Positions 12,940 to 21,715 of a stretch of 64,000 nucleotides of DNA are shown here, piece after piece. Origin of the DNA: Lichenibacterium ramalinae. Lineage in GTDB: Bacteria > Pseudomonadota > Alphaproteobacteria > Rhizobiales > Beijerinckiaceae. A model generated the notes under the pieces. That model was not told the DNA's origin. It saw only the letters and a program-made list of their open reading frames with translations, and did no database searches. The position numbers and the translations under genes are program-made. The stretch spans positions 62,001 through 126,000 of the forward strand of contig NZ_QYBC01000011.1 of assembly GCF_004137085.1 (NCBI RefSeq), read 5' to 3'. Every line of letters begins with the position of its first letter. Within the stretch, counting starts at the first letter, position 1.

Positions 12940-13713
12940 GTGAGCAACTTCAACGAAGAGACCGTGCTGTCCGTCCATCACTGGACCGACAGTCTCTTCA
13001 GCTTCAAGACGACCCGCAATCCGTCGTTCCGGTTCCGCAACGGCGAGTTCACCATGATCGGCATCCCGGTCAACGGCAAGCCGCTGCTGCGCGCCTATTC
13101 GGTGGCGAGCGCCAACTACGAGGAAGAGCTCGAGTTCTTCTCCATCAAGGTCGACAACGGGCCGCTCACCTCGCACCTGCAGCACCTGAAGGTGGGCGAT
13201 GCCGTGATGGTGAGCCGCAAGGCGACCGGCACGCTGGTGATCGACAACCTGTTCGGCGGCCGCAACCTGTACCTGCTCGGCACCGGCACGGGCCTGGCGC
13301 CCTTCCTCAGCGTCATCAAGGATCCCGAGACCTACGAGCGCTTCGAGAAGGTCGTGCTGGTGCACGGCGTGCGCCAGGTGGCGGAACTCGCCTATGGCGA
13401 CACGATCACCAAGACGCTGCCGGAGGACGAGCTCATCGGCGAGCTGCTGCGCGAGAAGCTGATCTACTACCCCACCGTGACGCGTGAACCCTTCCGCAAC
13501 ACGGGTCGCATCACCGACCTGCTCGCGTCCGGCAAGATCTCCGACGACCTCGCGCTCGAGGCGCTCGACGCCGAACACGACCGCGTGATGATGTGCGGCA
13601 GCCCCGGCATGCTCAACGACACCAAGGCCCTGCTGCTCGACCGCGGGTTCATCGAGGGCAATCACGGCGAGCCGGGCCAGTTCGTCATCGAGAAGGCCTT
13701 CGTGGAGCGCTGA
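12940..13713 (+). CDS. fpr: Ferredoxin--NADP(+) reductase, bacterial type
   Basis: A 257-residue FAD enzyme that exchanges electrons between NADPH and ferredoxin or flavodoxin. It has the FAD-binding RAYSVAS motif, the NADP-binding LGTGTGLAPFLS loop, the MMCGSPGML motif and the C-terminal IEKAFVER tail of bacterial subclass I enzymes, which have no plant-type aromatic C-terminus. The GTG start gives the usual family length; the upstream in-frame ATG at 12886 adds 18 residues with no homology and is rejected. It is typically linked to oxidative-stress and iron-sulfur metabolism. Confidence 0.93.
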   Translation: MSNFNEETVLSVHHWTDSLFSFKTTRNPSFRFRNGEFTMIGIPVNGKPLLRAYSVASANYEEELEFFSIKVDNGPLTSHLQHLKVGDAVMVSRKATGTLVIDNLFGGRNLYLLGTGTGLAPFLSVIKDPETYERFEKVVLVHGVRQVAELAYGDTITKTLPEDELIGELLREKLIYYPTVTREPFRNTGRITDLLASGKISDDLALEALDAEHDRVMMCGSPGMLNDTKALLLDRGFIEGNHGEPGQFVIEKAFVER

Positions 13714-13722
13714 GACCCCGTG

Positions 13723-14523
13723 ATGCGCGTCGCCGAGATCAGGATTTACCCCGTCAAGGGCCTGCGCGGCCGGCCGGTGGCCGATGCGGTGGTCGAGCCC
13801 TGGGGGCTCGCCGGGGATCGCCGCTACATGGTGGTGGACGAGACCGGCAGGTTTCTCAGCCAGCGTGAACTGCCGCGCATGGCGGTGCTGGAAGCCGCGC
13901 TGCGGCCGGGCGGGCTGAACCTGTCGGGCCCCGGTCTCGGCCTGCTCGCCGTCGACGAGCCCGGCCCCGAGGTCCCGTCCCGCGACGTGACGGTGTGGCG
14001 CGACCGCGTCCCGGCCCGCGATGCGGGAGACCCGGCCGCCGTGTGGCTCTCGGCGGCGCTCGGCCGCGCCTGCCGCCTGGTCCACATGGCGGATCCCGCC
14101 GCGGCGCGGCAGGTCGATCCCGATTATAGCGAAAGCCAGGACCGCGTCAGCTTCGCCGACGGCTTCCCCGTCCTCGTCACCAATGCGGCCTCGCTGGCCG
14201 ACCTCAACGCCCGCCTGCCCGTGCCGATCCCCATGGACCGGTTCCGCACCAACATCGCCGTCGTCGAGGCGGAAGCCTGGGCGGAGGACGGCTGGCAGCG
14301 GCTGCACATCGGCCCGGTGCCCTTCGCCGGCACCAAGGACTGCGCGCGCTGCGCCGTCACCACCGTGGACCAGGACACCGGCGAGCGCTCGCCCGAGAAC
14401 GAGCCCGTCCGCACGCTCGCGCAGTTCCGCCGCAAGGCCGGCGGCCGAATCATCTTCGGCCAGAACCTCATCCCGCGCGGCACGGGCCGCATCGCGGTCG
14501 GCGACACGGTCCGGCCGGGCTGA
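13723..14523 (+). CDS. MOSC domain protein, YcbX-like
   Basis: A 266-residue protein with an N-terminal MOSC beta-barrel domain (IRIYPVKGLRG) and a C-terminal MOSC domain containing RFRTNI and the cysteine-bearing DCARCAVTTVD motif. MOSC proteins bind the molybdenum cofactor and reduce N-hydroxylated compounds in the YcbX/mARC group. It lacks the C-terminal [2Fe-2S] domain found in YcbX of enterics, so it needs a separate electron donor. It starts nine bases after fpr, and a ferredoxin/FNR donor would fit that pairing. An in-frame GTG one codon upstream is an alternative start. Confidence 0.88.
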   Translation: MRVAEIRIYPVKGLRGRPVADAVVEPWGLAGDRRYMVVDETGRFLSQRELPRMAVLEAALRPGGLNLSGPGLGLLAVDEPGPEVPSRDVTVWRDRVPARDAGDPAAVWLSAALGRACRLVHMADPAAARQVDPDYSESQDRVSFADGFPVLVTNAASLADLNARLPVPIPMDRFRTNIAVVEAEAWAEDGWQRLHIGPVPFAGTKDCARCAVTTVDQDTGERSPENEPVRTLAQFRRKAGGRIIFGQNLIPRGTGRIAVGDTVRPG

Positions 14524-14578
14524 GATCGGGGGCGAGCCGGCCCGCGCCCGGGCGATGCCGGCCCGCCCGCTCAGCGCG

Positions 14579-15208
14579 TCAGACCAGGCAGGGCCGGCAC
14601 GCCGCCTCGCCCCGTCCCCGCACCAAGCCCGGCACGCGCCAGGTCTTCAAGCTCGTCCAAGCCTTGCGGTCCAGGCGGAAGCGGTCCGAGGCCGTGAGGC
14701 CGCGCCCGTCCGCGGCGGGGTCGAGCCCCGTCCCGCAGGAGCCGAATCCGCACTTCTCGAGCACGCGGCGGAAGCACGGGTCGAGCACGCGGGCCGAGGC
14801 CGAGACCAGCGGCGTGCCGGTCAGCATGAAGGCCGCGTCCACCATGGCCTGGACGGCCTCGGTGGCGAGCCCGTCGCCGCGCGCCTCCTCCTCCAACCAC
14901 AGGCTCAGGCGCAGCCCGCAGGCCTCCGCGTGCCCGCGCACCGGGGTGAGCCCGATGGCGCCGCGGACGTGCCGGTCCGTGCCGCGGCCCGTCATGAGCA
15001 GGTTGAGTTCGGCACCGGTCTCGTTGCGCTCGCGCCACGCCGCGAGCGTCGCGGGGTCGCGGTAGGGATCGCCCGCGGCAGCCTCGGGCGGTGGCGGCCG
15101 GTCGGGGTCGGGCGCCAGGGCCCTGATGTCGGCGCGCTCGGGCCAACGCAGCCACAGGCGGCGGGTCTCGATGCGGAAGACGTCTTCGCGCGTGATCTCG
15201 GGGAACAT
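14579..15208 (-). CDS. GNAT-family N-acetyltransferase, RimJ/RimL type
   Basis: A 209-residue acetyltransferase with ETRRLWLRWPERAD at the start, typical of RimJ/RimL-type GNATs, and a GDGLATEAV acetyl-CoA loop in place of the common RGxGxA. It lies downstream of rpmA on the same strand, a position GNAT genes often hold in alphaproteobacteria between rpmA and obgE. The substrate may be a ribosomal protein or an antibiotic-like amine; the sequence does not decide. A hairpin-rich gap separates it from rpmA, so its expression could be attenuated. Confidence 0.82.
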   Translation of the reverse strand: MFPEITREDVFRIETRRLWLRWPERADIRALAPDPDRPPPPEAAAGDPYRDPATLAAWRERNETGAELNLLMTGRGTDRHVRGAIGLTPVRGHAEACGLRLSLWLEEEARGDGLATEAVQAMVDAAFMLTGTPLVSASARVLDPCFRRVLEKCGFGSCGTGLDPAADGRGLTASDRFRLDRKAWTSLKTWRVPGLVRGRGEAACRPCLV

Positions 15209-15260
15209 GCCGGACCTCCAAAGCTGAGGGGAAGCGCGATGCCGCCCCCGGAAACGACGA

Positions 15261-15389
15261 GGGGGCGTGGATGCCCACGCCCCCCGCCGTCATCGGCTTC
15301 GATCGTCCGGTCCAGGGTGGAACGTTGCCGTTCCTGAGGGACCGTTCCACCGGGGTGTGAGCACCGGTGGGGTCCCTCGTGACCCCACC
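15261..15389 (-). terminator. Three stem-loops between rpmA and the GNAT gene
   Basis: Read from rpmA leftward: a 9-bp stem at 15366-15389 begins directly after the stop codon (GGTGGGGTC with GACCCCACC), a second 9-bp stem is at 15316-15351 (GGTGGAACG with CGTTCCACC), and a third 10-bp stem is at 15261-15284 (GGGGGCGTGG with CCACGCCCCC). None has a proper U-tract. GAGGGACC at 15336-15343 can instead pair with GGTCCCTC at 15371-15378, which would break the first two. Processing, partial termination or attenuation are all possible. Confidence 0.55.
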
Positions 15390-15668
15390 TTATTCCGCGG
15401 CCTCGGCGGCTACGGTGTTCTGGACGACCGCGATATAGGTGCGGCCGTTGCCTTTTTTCTGGAACTCGACGGTGCCGTCACAGACGGCGAAGATCGTGTG
15501 GTCCTTGCCCATCCCGACATTGGCGCCCGGATGCCACTTGGTGCCGCGCTGGCGCACGATGATGTTGCCGCTGCGGACTGCTTCGCTGCCGAACTTCTTC
15601 ACGCCGAGACGGCGGCCGTCGGAGTCGCGACCGTTGCGGGACGAGCCGCCTGCTTTCTTGTGAGCCAT
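15390..15668 (-). CDS. rpmA: 50S ribosomal protein L27
   Basis: A 92-residue L27 starting [16 protein letters not shown], with the conserved GVKKFG and [10 protein letters not shown] motifs. L27 reaches the peptidyl-transferase centre of the large subunit. There is no N-terminal cleaved extension of the Firmicutes type. It lies 103 bases downstream of rplU on the same strand, the near-universal rplU-rpmA arrangement, and should be driven by the promoter before rplU. Confidence 0.98.
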   Translation of the reverse strand: MAHKKAGGSSRNGRDSDGRRLGVKKFGSEAVRSGNIIVRQRGTKWHPGANVGMGKDHTIFAVCDGTVEFQKKGNGRTYIAVVQNTVAAEAAE

Positions 15669-15771
15669 GGGGTGAAATCCTGGAGGTTAGGGCCGTAGGC
15701 GCCGCGGAGACTGTCGATCTCCGGCCCGGCGGACCGGCCGTTGAAACTGGAGGGCTGAAGCTGCGCCGGCC

Positions 15772-16158
15772 TCAGGCCGATGCGGCCTCGACGGCGGGGG
15801 TCGCCGACGTTTCCGCCTGGGCGCTGCGGGGGCGGCGCTGCTGGCCGGCGAGCAGGATGTCGGTGATCCGCACGATGGTGAGATCCTGCCGATGGCCGCG
15901 CTTGCGCTTCGAGTTCTGGCGGCGGCGCTTCTTGAAGGAGATGACCTTCGGGCCGCGCGCCTGCCGGACGATCTCGCCCGCCACGGTGGCGCCGTCCACC
16001 AGGGGGGCGCCGATCTGCATCGACGTGCCGTCGCTGTAGCTGAGCACCTGGTCGAAGGTGATTTCGGCGCCGGCCTCGCCGACCAGCGTCATGACGGTGA
16101 TCTCGTCGTCGGCCGCGACCTTGTACTGCTTTCCGCCGGTCTTGATGACTGCGAACAT
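15772..16158 (-). CDS. rplU: 50S ribosomal protein L21
   Basis: A 128-residue L21 starting [14 protein letters not shown], with the [16 protein letters not shown] rRNA-binding segment and a short Ala/Thr-rich C-terminal tail of the kind seen in alphaproteobacteria. The ATG has GAGG upstream; the frame extends 43 codons further but with no L21 similarity. It heads the rplU-rpmA operon and has an untranslated leader of roughly 145 bases if the promoter at 16311-16339 is used. Confidence 0.97.
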   Translation of the reverse strand: MFAVIKTGGKQYKVAADDEITVMTLVGEAGAEITFDQVLSYSDGTSMQIGAPLVDGATVAGEIVRQARGPKVISFKKRRRQNSKRKRGHRQDLTIVRITDILLAGQQRRPRSAQAETSATPAVEAASA

Positions 16159-16310
16159 CTTTCTAGCCTCGTGTTCGATCCGGCTCTGCCCCACGGGGGA
16201 CGGCCGTCTTTTTGTGCAGGGTGACCCGCTGGTTGCAGGCAGGACCGGCGCTGGCCCGAAGGCCGTGACAGCACCGAAAGGCCGCAATGCGGCATACCTA
16301 CCCAGTGCCG

Positions 16311-16339
16311 TGTCTAGCCACGGACCGCCGCCCTGTCAA
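16311..16339 (-). promoter_or_regulatory. Sigma-70 promoter of rplU-rpmA
   Basis: On the minus strand TTGACA (16339-16334) is followed after 17 bases by TAGACA (16316-16311). This is a perfect -35 with a fair -10 at ideal spacing, as expected for a highly expressed ribosomal operon. The resulting leader contains small GC hairpins (GCCGC-ATT-GCGGC and GGCC-TTC-GGGCC) before the rplU start. The rest of 16159-16505 has no gene. Confidence 0.7.
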
Positions 16340-16505
16340 CGCCGCGTCGTCGCCCCGTGTCGTGCCGATCGCGACACGGCCGGCCCCGAACCATGCGCCG
16401 ACGGGGGCGACTCGAAGCTCCGCTTCAACAACGGCCCGACAGGCTCTAGTCTCGCGGCGAGCGCGCCGGGGTCCGGCGCTGCCGCATGCGCCGAGGGAGC
16501 CCAGC

Positions 16506-16820
16506 ATGGCCGCCAATGTCACCGTCCTCTATCCCAACACGCCCGGCGCCAGGTTCGACATGGACTACTACCTCGCCCACCACATGCCCATGGTGATGCA
16601 GCGGTTCGGCGCGCATGGCATGACGGGCTGGCGCGTGGTGCGCTTCGAGGGCAAGCCGGAGCAGACCCCCCACGGCGTGATGGCGACGCTGGACTTCGGC
16701 AGCACCGAGGGCATCGCGGCGGCCCTCGCCGCCGAGGGCGGACCCGTCCTGGCCGACGTGCCCAACTTCACCGACCTGCGGCCGACCCTGATGACCGGCG
16801 AGGTCGTGGGCCGCGTCTGA
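16506..16820 (+). CDS. EthD family protein
   Basis: A 104-residue single-domain protein with VTVLYPNTPGARFDMDYYLAHH near its start, the pattern of the EthD/REDY ferredoxin-like fold. EthD was first found in ether degradation, but many members are of unknown function or assist oxidoreductases and cyclases. The ATG has GAGGGAG just upstream. An ABC ATPase gene starts one base after the stop codon, so the two are translationally coupled. That pairing offers no obvious functional link. Confidence 0.8.
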   Translation: MAANVTVLYPNTPGARFDMDYYLAHHMPMVMQRFGAHGMTGWRVVRFEGKPEQTPHGVMATLDFGSTEGIAAALAAEGGPVLADVPNFTDLRPTLMTGEVVGRV

Positions 16821-16821
16821 C

Positions 16822-17604
16822 GTGACCACCCCCGCGGCACCGGACGTGGCGCCCCCGCTGGTGGCGCTGCGCGGCATCGGCCGCCGCTTCCCGAACGAGA
16901 CCGTGGCGCTCGACGGGCTCGACCTCGACGTGCGCCGCGGCGAGTTCCTGTCGCTCATCGGCCCGTCGGGCTGCGGCAAGTCGACGGTGCTGCGCCTGCT
17001 GGCCGGCCTCGACCGGCCGAGCGCCGGCACGGTCGCATGGGACGGGGCGCGACCCGAGATCGGCTTCGTGTTCCAGGACGCGACGCTGATGCCCTGGGCC
17101 ACGGCCGCCGACAACGTGTTCCTGCCCCTGCGGCTGCGCGGCATCGGCCGGCGCGACGCCGCGCCGCGCATCGGCGAGGCTTTGGAGCGGGTCGGCCTCG
17201 CGCGGTTCGCCGGCCATCGCCCGGCGGAGCTGTCGGGCGGCATGCGGATGCGGGTGTCGATCGCCCGCGCACTGGTAGTGCGGCCGCGCCTGCTGCTCAT
17301 GGACGAGCCCTTCGCCGCCCTCGACGAGATCACCCGCCTGAAGCTCAACGACGACCTCGCCGAACTGGTGGCGGCGCTCGGCACCACGGTGGTCTTCGTC
17401 ACGCATTCGGTGACGGAAAGCGTCTACCTGTCGGACCGCCTCGTCGTCATGGCGGCCCGGCCGGGGCGCGCGGTCGCGTCCCTCGACGTGCCGGCGCCGC
17501 CCGGCCGCGGCGAGGACATCCGCCTGACGCCGCTCTATGTCGAAGCCTGCCGTGCCGCCTCGGCGGCGCTGCGCGGCGCCATGGCGGCGGAGGACGTGCT
17601 GTAG
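16822..17604 (+). CDS. ABC transporter ATP-binding protein, nitrate/sulfonate/taurine type
   Basis: A 260-residue ATPase with Walker A at 47-55 (GPSGCGKST), the Q-loop Q85 in FVFQD, LSGGM at 137-141, Walker B ending DEP near 162 and the switch H195. LMPWATAADNV after the Q-loop is the hallmark of the SsuB/TauB/NrtD/ThiZ group. The start is GTG, one base after the EthD stop. No permease or binding protein lies next to it, so its partners are elsewhere or lost. The next plus-strand gene is kup, 95 bases on. Confidence 0.85.
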   Translation: MTTPAAPDVAPPLVALRGIGRRFPNETVALDGLDLDVRRGEFLSLIGPSGCGKSTVLRLLAGLDRPSAGTVAWDGARPEIGFVFQDATLMPWATAADNVFLPLRLRGIGRRDAAPRIGEALERVGLARFAGHRPAELSGGMRMRVSIARALVVRPRLLLMDEPFAALDEITRLKLNDDLAELVAALGTTVVFVTHSVTESVYLSDRLVVMAARPGRAVASLDVPAPPGRGEDIRLTPLYVEACRAASAALRGAMAAEDVL

Positions 17605-17699
17605 GGCGGGCGTGGCGGGCGGGATTTCCCTCGCCAGGACGCGGAACTGTCGCATAAGGGGTGCAAAGCCTGGCCCAGCGTGCCCCGTCCGGAGACATC

Positions 17700-19622
17700 G
17701 TGAGCGACCACACCGCCCCGCATGCGGCCCATCGCGTCGAGGCCGCGGCCGCCCTCGGGGCGCTCGGCATCGTCTACGGCGATATCGGCACGAGCCCGCT
17801 CTACGCCCTGAAGGAGGCCGTGAAGGCCGCGAGCGGCGGATCCGGCGTACCGGAAGCCGCCGCCGTCGTGGGTGCCGTGTCGGTGATCCTGTGGTCGCTC
17901 GTGCTGGTCGTATCGGTCAAATACGCCATCCTCATCATGCGGGCCGACAACCGGGGCGAGGGCGGCATCGTCGCCATGCTGGCGCTGCTGCGGGCCCGCG
18001 ACGCCAAGCCCGGCACGTGGCGGGCGGTGCTGCTGGTCGGCGGGCTCGTGGGCGCGGCCCTGCTCTACGGCGACGGCGCCATCACGCCGGCCATCTCGGT
18101 CCTGTCCGCCGTCGAGGGGCTCAAGGTGGACGAGCCGGGGCTCGCCCCCTTCGTGCTGCCCATCACCGTCACGGTGCTGATCGTGCTGTTCCTGGCGCAG
18201 CGCCTGGGCACGGCCTCCATCGGGCGGATCTTCGGCCCCATCATGCTGGTGTGGTTCGCCATGCTGGCCCTGCTCGGCCTCCACGGCATCGCCGAGGCGC
18301 CGGCCATCCTCGGCGCTCTGGACCCGCGGGCGGCGATCGCGTTCATGCTCCATGCCGGCCCGGGCATCGCCTTCGCCATCCTGGGCGCGGCCTTCCTGGC
18401 CGTCACGGGCGGGGAGGCCATGTATGCCGATATGGGCCACTTCGGCGCCGCGCCCATCCGCCTGTCCTGGTTCGCCCTGGTGCTGCCCTGCCTGGCGCTC
18501 AACTACCTCGGCCAGGGCGGGCTGCTGCTGGCGCAGCCGGCGGCGATCGACAACCCCTTCTACCAGCTCGCCCCCGACTGGCTGCATTATCCCCTGGTGG
18601 TCTTCGCCACGGCCGCCACCGTCATCGCCAGCCAGGCCATCATCTCGGGCGCCTTCTCGCTGACCCAGCAGTCGATCCAGCTCGGCTTCCTGCCCAAGAT
18701 GCACATCGTCCACACGGCGGCGGACGAGATCGGGCAGATCTACCTGCCGCTGGTGAACTGGCTGCTGGCCGCCGCGACCCTCGGGGCCGTGCTGGCCTTC
18801 GGCTCCTCGGACGCGCTGGCGGGCGCCTACGGCATCGCGGTCTCGGCCCTGATGGCCATCACCACGGTGCTGGCGGCGCTGGTCGCCGTGCAATGGGGCT
18901 TCCCCCTGGCGGCCGTCCTGGCGGTGAACGGGCTGTTCTTCGTCGTCGACCTCGTCTTCTTCGCCGCCAATGCCGCCAAGCTGTTCGAGGGCGGCTGGTT
19001 CCCGCTGACGCTGGCGTTCGTCGTGGCCTTCCTCATGCTGACGTGGCGCCGCGGCACCCACCTCATCGAGACGCAGCGCGCCGGGATGCGCGAGCCGGAA
19101 TCACGGCTCGTGGCGGCCTGCGAAGGCCACCTCGACGGGGCGGGGGGCAAGCTGCTCCGCCTCCCCACGGCGGCCGCCTATCTCGGCGCCAGCACCTCGG
19201 GCCTGCCCCTGCCCCTGACGCAGTTCGTGCGCATCAATCGCGCCCTCCAGAAGCGGGTGCTGCTGATCTCGGTGGCGACGAGCGAACTCCCGAGGGTCTC
19301 GTCCGAGGCGCGCGTCGCGGTCCTGCCGGTGGGCGAGGGCATCGACCGCGTGATCCTCACCTACGGGTTCGACGAAGCCCCTTGCGTGCCGGACGGGATC
19401 GGAACCGCACTCGAGCGCGGCCTGCTGTCCGACGTCGACCTCGCGACCCTGACCTACATCGTCGGCCGCGAGACCGTGATGGCGTCGCCCAGCACCCGGG
19501 GCTTCGCCCGCTGGCGCCGCAACGTCTTCGCCCTGCTGGCGCGCAATTCGGAGCGGACCGCCGTGTATTTCGGCGTCCCGACCGCCCAGGCCGTGGAACT
19601 GGGGCTCGAAATCGAACTCTGA
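17700..19622 (+). CDS. kup: Low-affinity potassium transport protein Kup
   Basis: A 640-residue inner-membrane K+/H+ symporter. GIVYGDIGTSPLYALKE at the N-terminus and GGLVGAALLYGDGAITPA are Kup/HAK signatures. About 12 membrane helices precede a cytosolic C-terminal tail that ends in an ...ELGLEIEL segment. The GTG at 17700 follows GGAG by five bases and gives the normal N-terminus; an in-frame GTG at 17661 would add 13 residues. Kup supports K+ uptake at low pH or osmotic stress. No regulator is adjacent. Confidence 0.93.
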   Translation: MSDHTAPHAAHRVEAAAALGALGIVYGDIGTSPLYALKEAVKAASGGSGVPEAAAVVGAVSVILWSLVLVVSVKYAILIMRADNRGEGGIVAMLALLRARDAKPGTWRAVLLVGGLVGAALLYGDGAITPAISVLSAVEGLKVDEPGLAPFVLPITVTVLIVLFLAQRLGTASIGRIFGPIMLVWFAMLALLGLHGIAEAPAILGALDPRAAIAFMLHAGPGIAFAILGAAFLAVTGGEAMYADMGHFGAAPIRLSWFALVLPCLALNYLGQGGLLLAQPAAIDNPFYQLAPDWLHYPLVVFATAATVIASQAIISGAFSLTQQSIQLGFLPKMHIVHTAADEIGQIYLPLVNWLLAAATLGAVLAFGSSDALAGAYGIAVSALMAITTVLAALVAVQWGFPLAAVLAVNGLFFVVDLVFFAANAAKLFEGGWFPLTLAFVVAFLMLTWRRGTHLIETQRAGMREPESRLVAACEGHLDGAGGKLLRLPTAAAYLGASTSGLPLPLTQFVRINRALQKRVLLISVATSELPRVSSEARVAVLPVGEGIDRVILTYGFDEAPCVPDGIGTALERGLLSDVDLATLTYIVGRETVMASPSTRGFARWRRNVFALLARNSERTAVYFGVPTAQAVELGLEIEL

Positions 19623-19663
19623 CGGGCGGGGGCGCATTGGCGGGACACGGCGAGGAGGATGCC

Positions 19664-20503
19664 ATGGGCGACATCGGAAACGTGACGTTGCCGGGCGGAC
19701 GGTCCGTCCCGGCCCTCGGCCAGGGCACGTGGCACATGGGCGAGGACCCCGAGCGTCGCCACGACGAGACGGCCGCGCTCCGTGCCGGCATCGAGCGGGG
19801 CATGACGCTCATCGATACGGCGGAGATGTACGGCGAGGGCGCGACGGAAAGCTTCCTCGGCGAAGCGCTGCAGGGCCTGCGGGACAGGATCGTGCTCGTG
19901 TCCAAGGCCTATCCGCAGAATGCCGGCAAGGCGCGGCTGCGGCGGGCCTGCGAGGCCAGCCTCAAGCGCCTCAGGGCCGAGCGGCTGGACCTTTACCTGC
20001 TGCATTGGCGCGGTTCGGTGCCGCTCGCCGAGACGGTGGACGCCATGGAAGCGCTGCGCGAGGACGGTCTCATCGGCGCCTGGGGCGTCAGCAACTTCGA
20101 CGCCGACGACATCGAGGACCTGATCGAGGCGGGCGGCGATGCCTGCGCCAGCGACCAGGTCCTGTTCAACCTGTCGCGCCGCGGGCCCGAGTTCGACCTG
20201 CTGCCGCTCCTCGACAAGCTGTCGATGCCCGCCATGGCCTACAGCCCCGTCGAGCAGGGGCGGCTGGTCGGTCACCCGGCGCTGGACGCGGTGGCGGCGC
20301 GGCACGGAGCGACGGGCGCCCAGGTCGCCCTGGCCTGGCTGCTGCGGCGGCCGGGCCTGATGGTCATCCCCAAGGCCGGCACGGTGGCGCATGTCGAGGA
20401 GAACCGGCGCGCTGCCGACCTCGTCCTCAGCGACGACGACTGCACCGAACTCGACCGGGCCTTCCCGCCGCCGGCCCGAAAGGTGCCGCTGGCGATGCTG
20501 TAG
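19664..20503 (+). CDS. Aldo/keto reductase
   Basis: A 279-residue TIM-barrel oxidoreductase with the full AKR tetrad: D51 and Y56 (IDTAEMYGEG), K81 (LVSKAYP) and H114 (YLLHWRG). It ends with an NADPH-binding segment around IPKAGTVAHVEEN. It would reduce aldehydes or ketones with NADPH in the cytosol. GAGGAGG lies five bases before the ATG. The much longer open frame upstream is the shadow of kup and not part of the gene. The substrate is unknown. Confidence 0.9.
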   Translation: MGDIGNVTLPGGRSVPALGQGTWHMGEDPERRHDETAALRAGIERGMTLIDTAEMYGEGATESFLGEALQGLRDRIVLVSKAYPQNAGKARLRRACEASLKRLRAERLDLYLLHWRGSVPLAETVDAMEALREDGLIGAWGVSNFDADDIEDLIEAGGDACASDQVLFNLSRRGPEFDLLPLLDKLSMPAMAYSPVEQGRLVGHPALDAVAARHGATGAQVALAWLLRRPGLMVIPKAGTVAHVEENRRAADLVLSDDDCTELDRAFPPPARKVPLAML

Positions 20504-20819
20504 CGGCGTCGGCGCAGCGCGGCTCCCGGAGGCCTCGAACAGCCCCTGGAGCAGGATCGGCCGGCTCCGAGCCGCCCTGGCGGCTCCCAGCCGATACGAC
20601 TGCTCCCGCCCCGGAGTTGGAGAGCCTTCGCCGAAGGCGAAAGCGCTCCAGCCGTCGGCGGGCTGCTGCCGACACAGGCCCCTTGCGAAGACGTGAAGCT
20701 TCTCACAGGACCTGGAAGGGTGGTTTCGATCGCGTTAGGACGGCGGCGCGGCCGCACCTGCGGCGCATCGACTCGCACCGCGCCCCTCGTGGCGCCGCGA
20801 GGCTCGCTGGACCTCGCCC
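20504..20819. other. Intergenic gap between the aldo/keto reductase and TSUP genes
   Basis: No coding sequence is supported in these 316 bases. The only structure I see is a short stem-loop at 20627-20641 (TTCGCC, GAA loop, GGCGAA), resembling the GCCGAAGGC element at 49583-49599. It may be a weak terminator for the upstream gene or a small repeat. Confidence 0.6.
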
Positions 20820-21638
20820 ATGCCTTTCGACGCCATGCCCTTCGACCTCCTGCCGCTCGCCCCCCTGCCCTTCGCCGGGCTCTGCGCCGTCGCGCTCGTC
20901 GCGGGCTGCATGGACGCGATCGCGGGCGGAGGCGGGCTGCTGACGGTGCCGGCCCTCATTCTGGCGGGGCTCGACCCGCGCAGCGTGCTGGCCACCAACA
21001 AGCTGCAGGGCAGCTTCGGCACGGCCTCCGCCACGGCGGCGTTCCAGCGGGCGGGGCACCTGGAGGTCAAGCACGCCTGGCCCTTCGCGCTCGCCGCCGC
21101 GGCAGGGTCGGTCGTCGGAGCGTTGACGCTGAACGCCGTGCCGCAGCGCGCCGTCTCGGTCGCCCTGCCCTTCGTGCTGGTCGGCGTCGCACTGTATTTC
21201 GTCCTGTCGCCGCGCTTCGGCGACGGCGACCGCCACCGGCTCATGTCGCGGCCCGCCGTCCTCGCCACCCTCGTCCCGCTCGTCGGCTTCTACGACGGCG
21301 TCTTCGGCCCGGGTGCCGGCTCGTTCTACATGGCGGGGCTGGTGGCGGTGCTGGGCTTCGGCGTCGTCAAGGCGACGGCGCATACCAAGCTCTGCAATGC
21401 CGCCAGCAACCTCGCCGGTCTCGCCACCTTCGCGCTCGGCGGCCACGTGATCTGGGTCCTCGGCCTCGCCATGGGCCTCGCCGCCCTCGTCGGCGCGCAG
21501 ATCGGGGCCCGGCTGGCGATGCGGCTCGGTGCCCGCTTGGTGAAGCCGCTGATCGTCACGGTGAGCCTCGTGCTCGCCGTCAAGCTGGCCCTGACGCCCG
21601 GCCACCCGGTCCACGACGCGATCTTCGCCCATCGGTGA
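20820..21638 (+). CDS. TSUP/TauE-SafE family membrane transporter
   Basis: A 272-residue protein with about eight membrane helices. The N-terminal CMDAIAGGGGLLTVPAL and the second-half GFYDGVFGPGAGSF repeat are the twin motifs of the TauE/SafE (DUF81, YfcA-like) family, which moves sulfite, sulfoacetate or other organic anions. The ATG at 20820 is used; a second in-frame ATG five codons later is possible. It ends just before a strong terminator. No sulfur-metabolism gene is next to it, so the substrate is open. Confidence 0.9.
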   Translation: MPFDAMPFDLLPLAPLPFAGLCAVALVAGCMDAIAGGGGLLTVPALILAGLDPRSVLATNKLQGSFGTASATAAFQRAGHLEVKHAWPFALAAAAGSVVGALTLNAVPQRAVSVALPFVLVGVALYFVLSPRFGDGDRHRLMSRPAVLATLVPLVGFYDGVFGPGAGSFYMAGLVAVLGFGVVKATAHTKLCNAASNLAGLATFALGGHVIWVLGLAMGLAALVGAQIGARLAMRLGARLVKPLIVTVSLVLAVKLALTPGHPVHDAIFAHR

Positions 21639-21656
21639 GGCGGGAGGTGCCTCCAG

Positions 21657-21690
21657 GCGAAAGGGCGACCGCGGCCGCCCTTTCGCGTTT
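21657..21690 (+). terminator. Intrinsic terminator after the TSUP gene
   Basis: An 11-bp perfect stem, GCGAAAGGGCG (21657-21667) with CGCCCTTTCGC (21676-21686), has an 8-base loop and is followed by GTTTC. It lies between two convergent genes and probably stops transcripts from the TSUP gene; it may also limit read-through from the opposite side. Confidence 0.8.
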
Positions 21691-21715
21691 CTGCCGCATC
21701 AGCGTCGACGGCGGC

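Noticed and set aside
17537-20503. A continuous open frame of 988 codons on the plus strand across kup and the aldo/keto reductase
   Set aside because: Only its last 280 codons encode a protein with recognisable motifs. The first part is a low-complexity Arg/Ala/Gly translation in the wrong frame of kup, as expected at very high GC.
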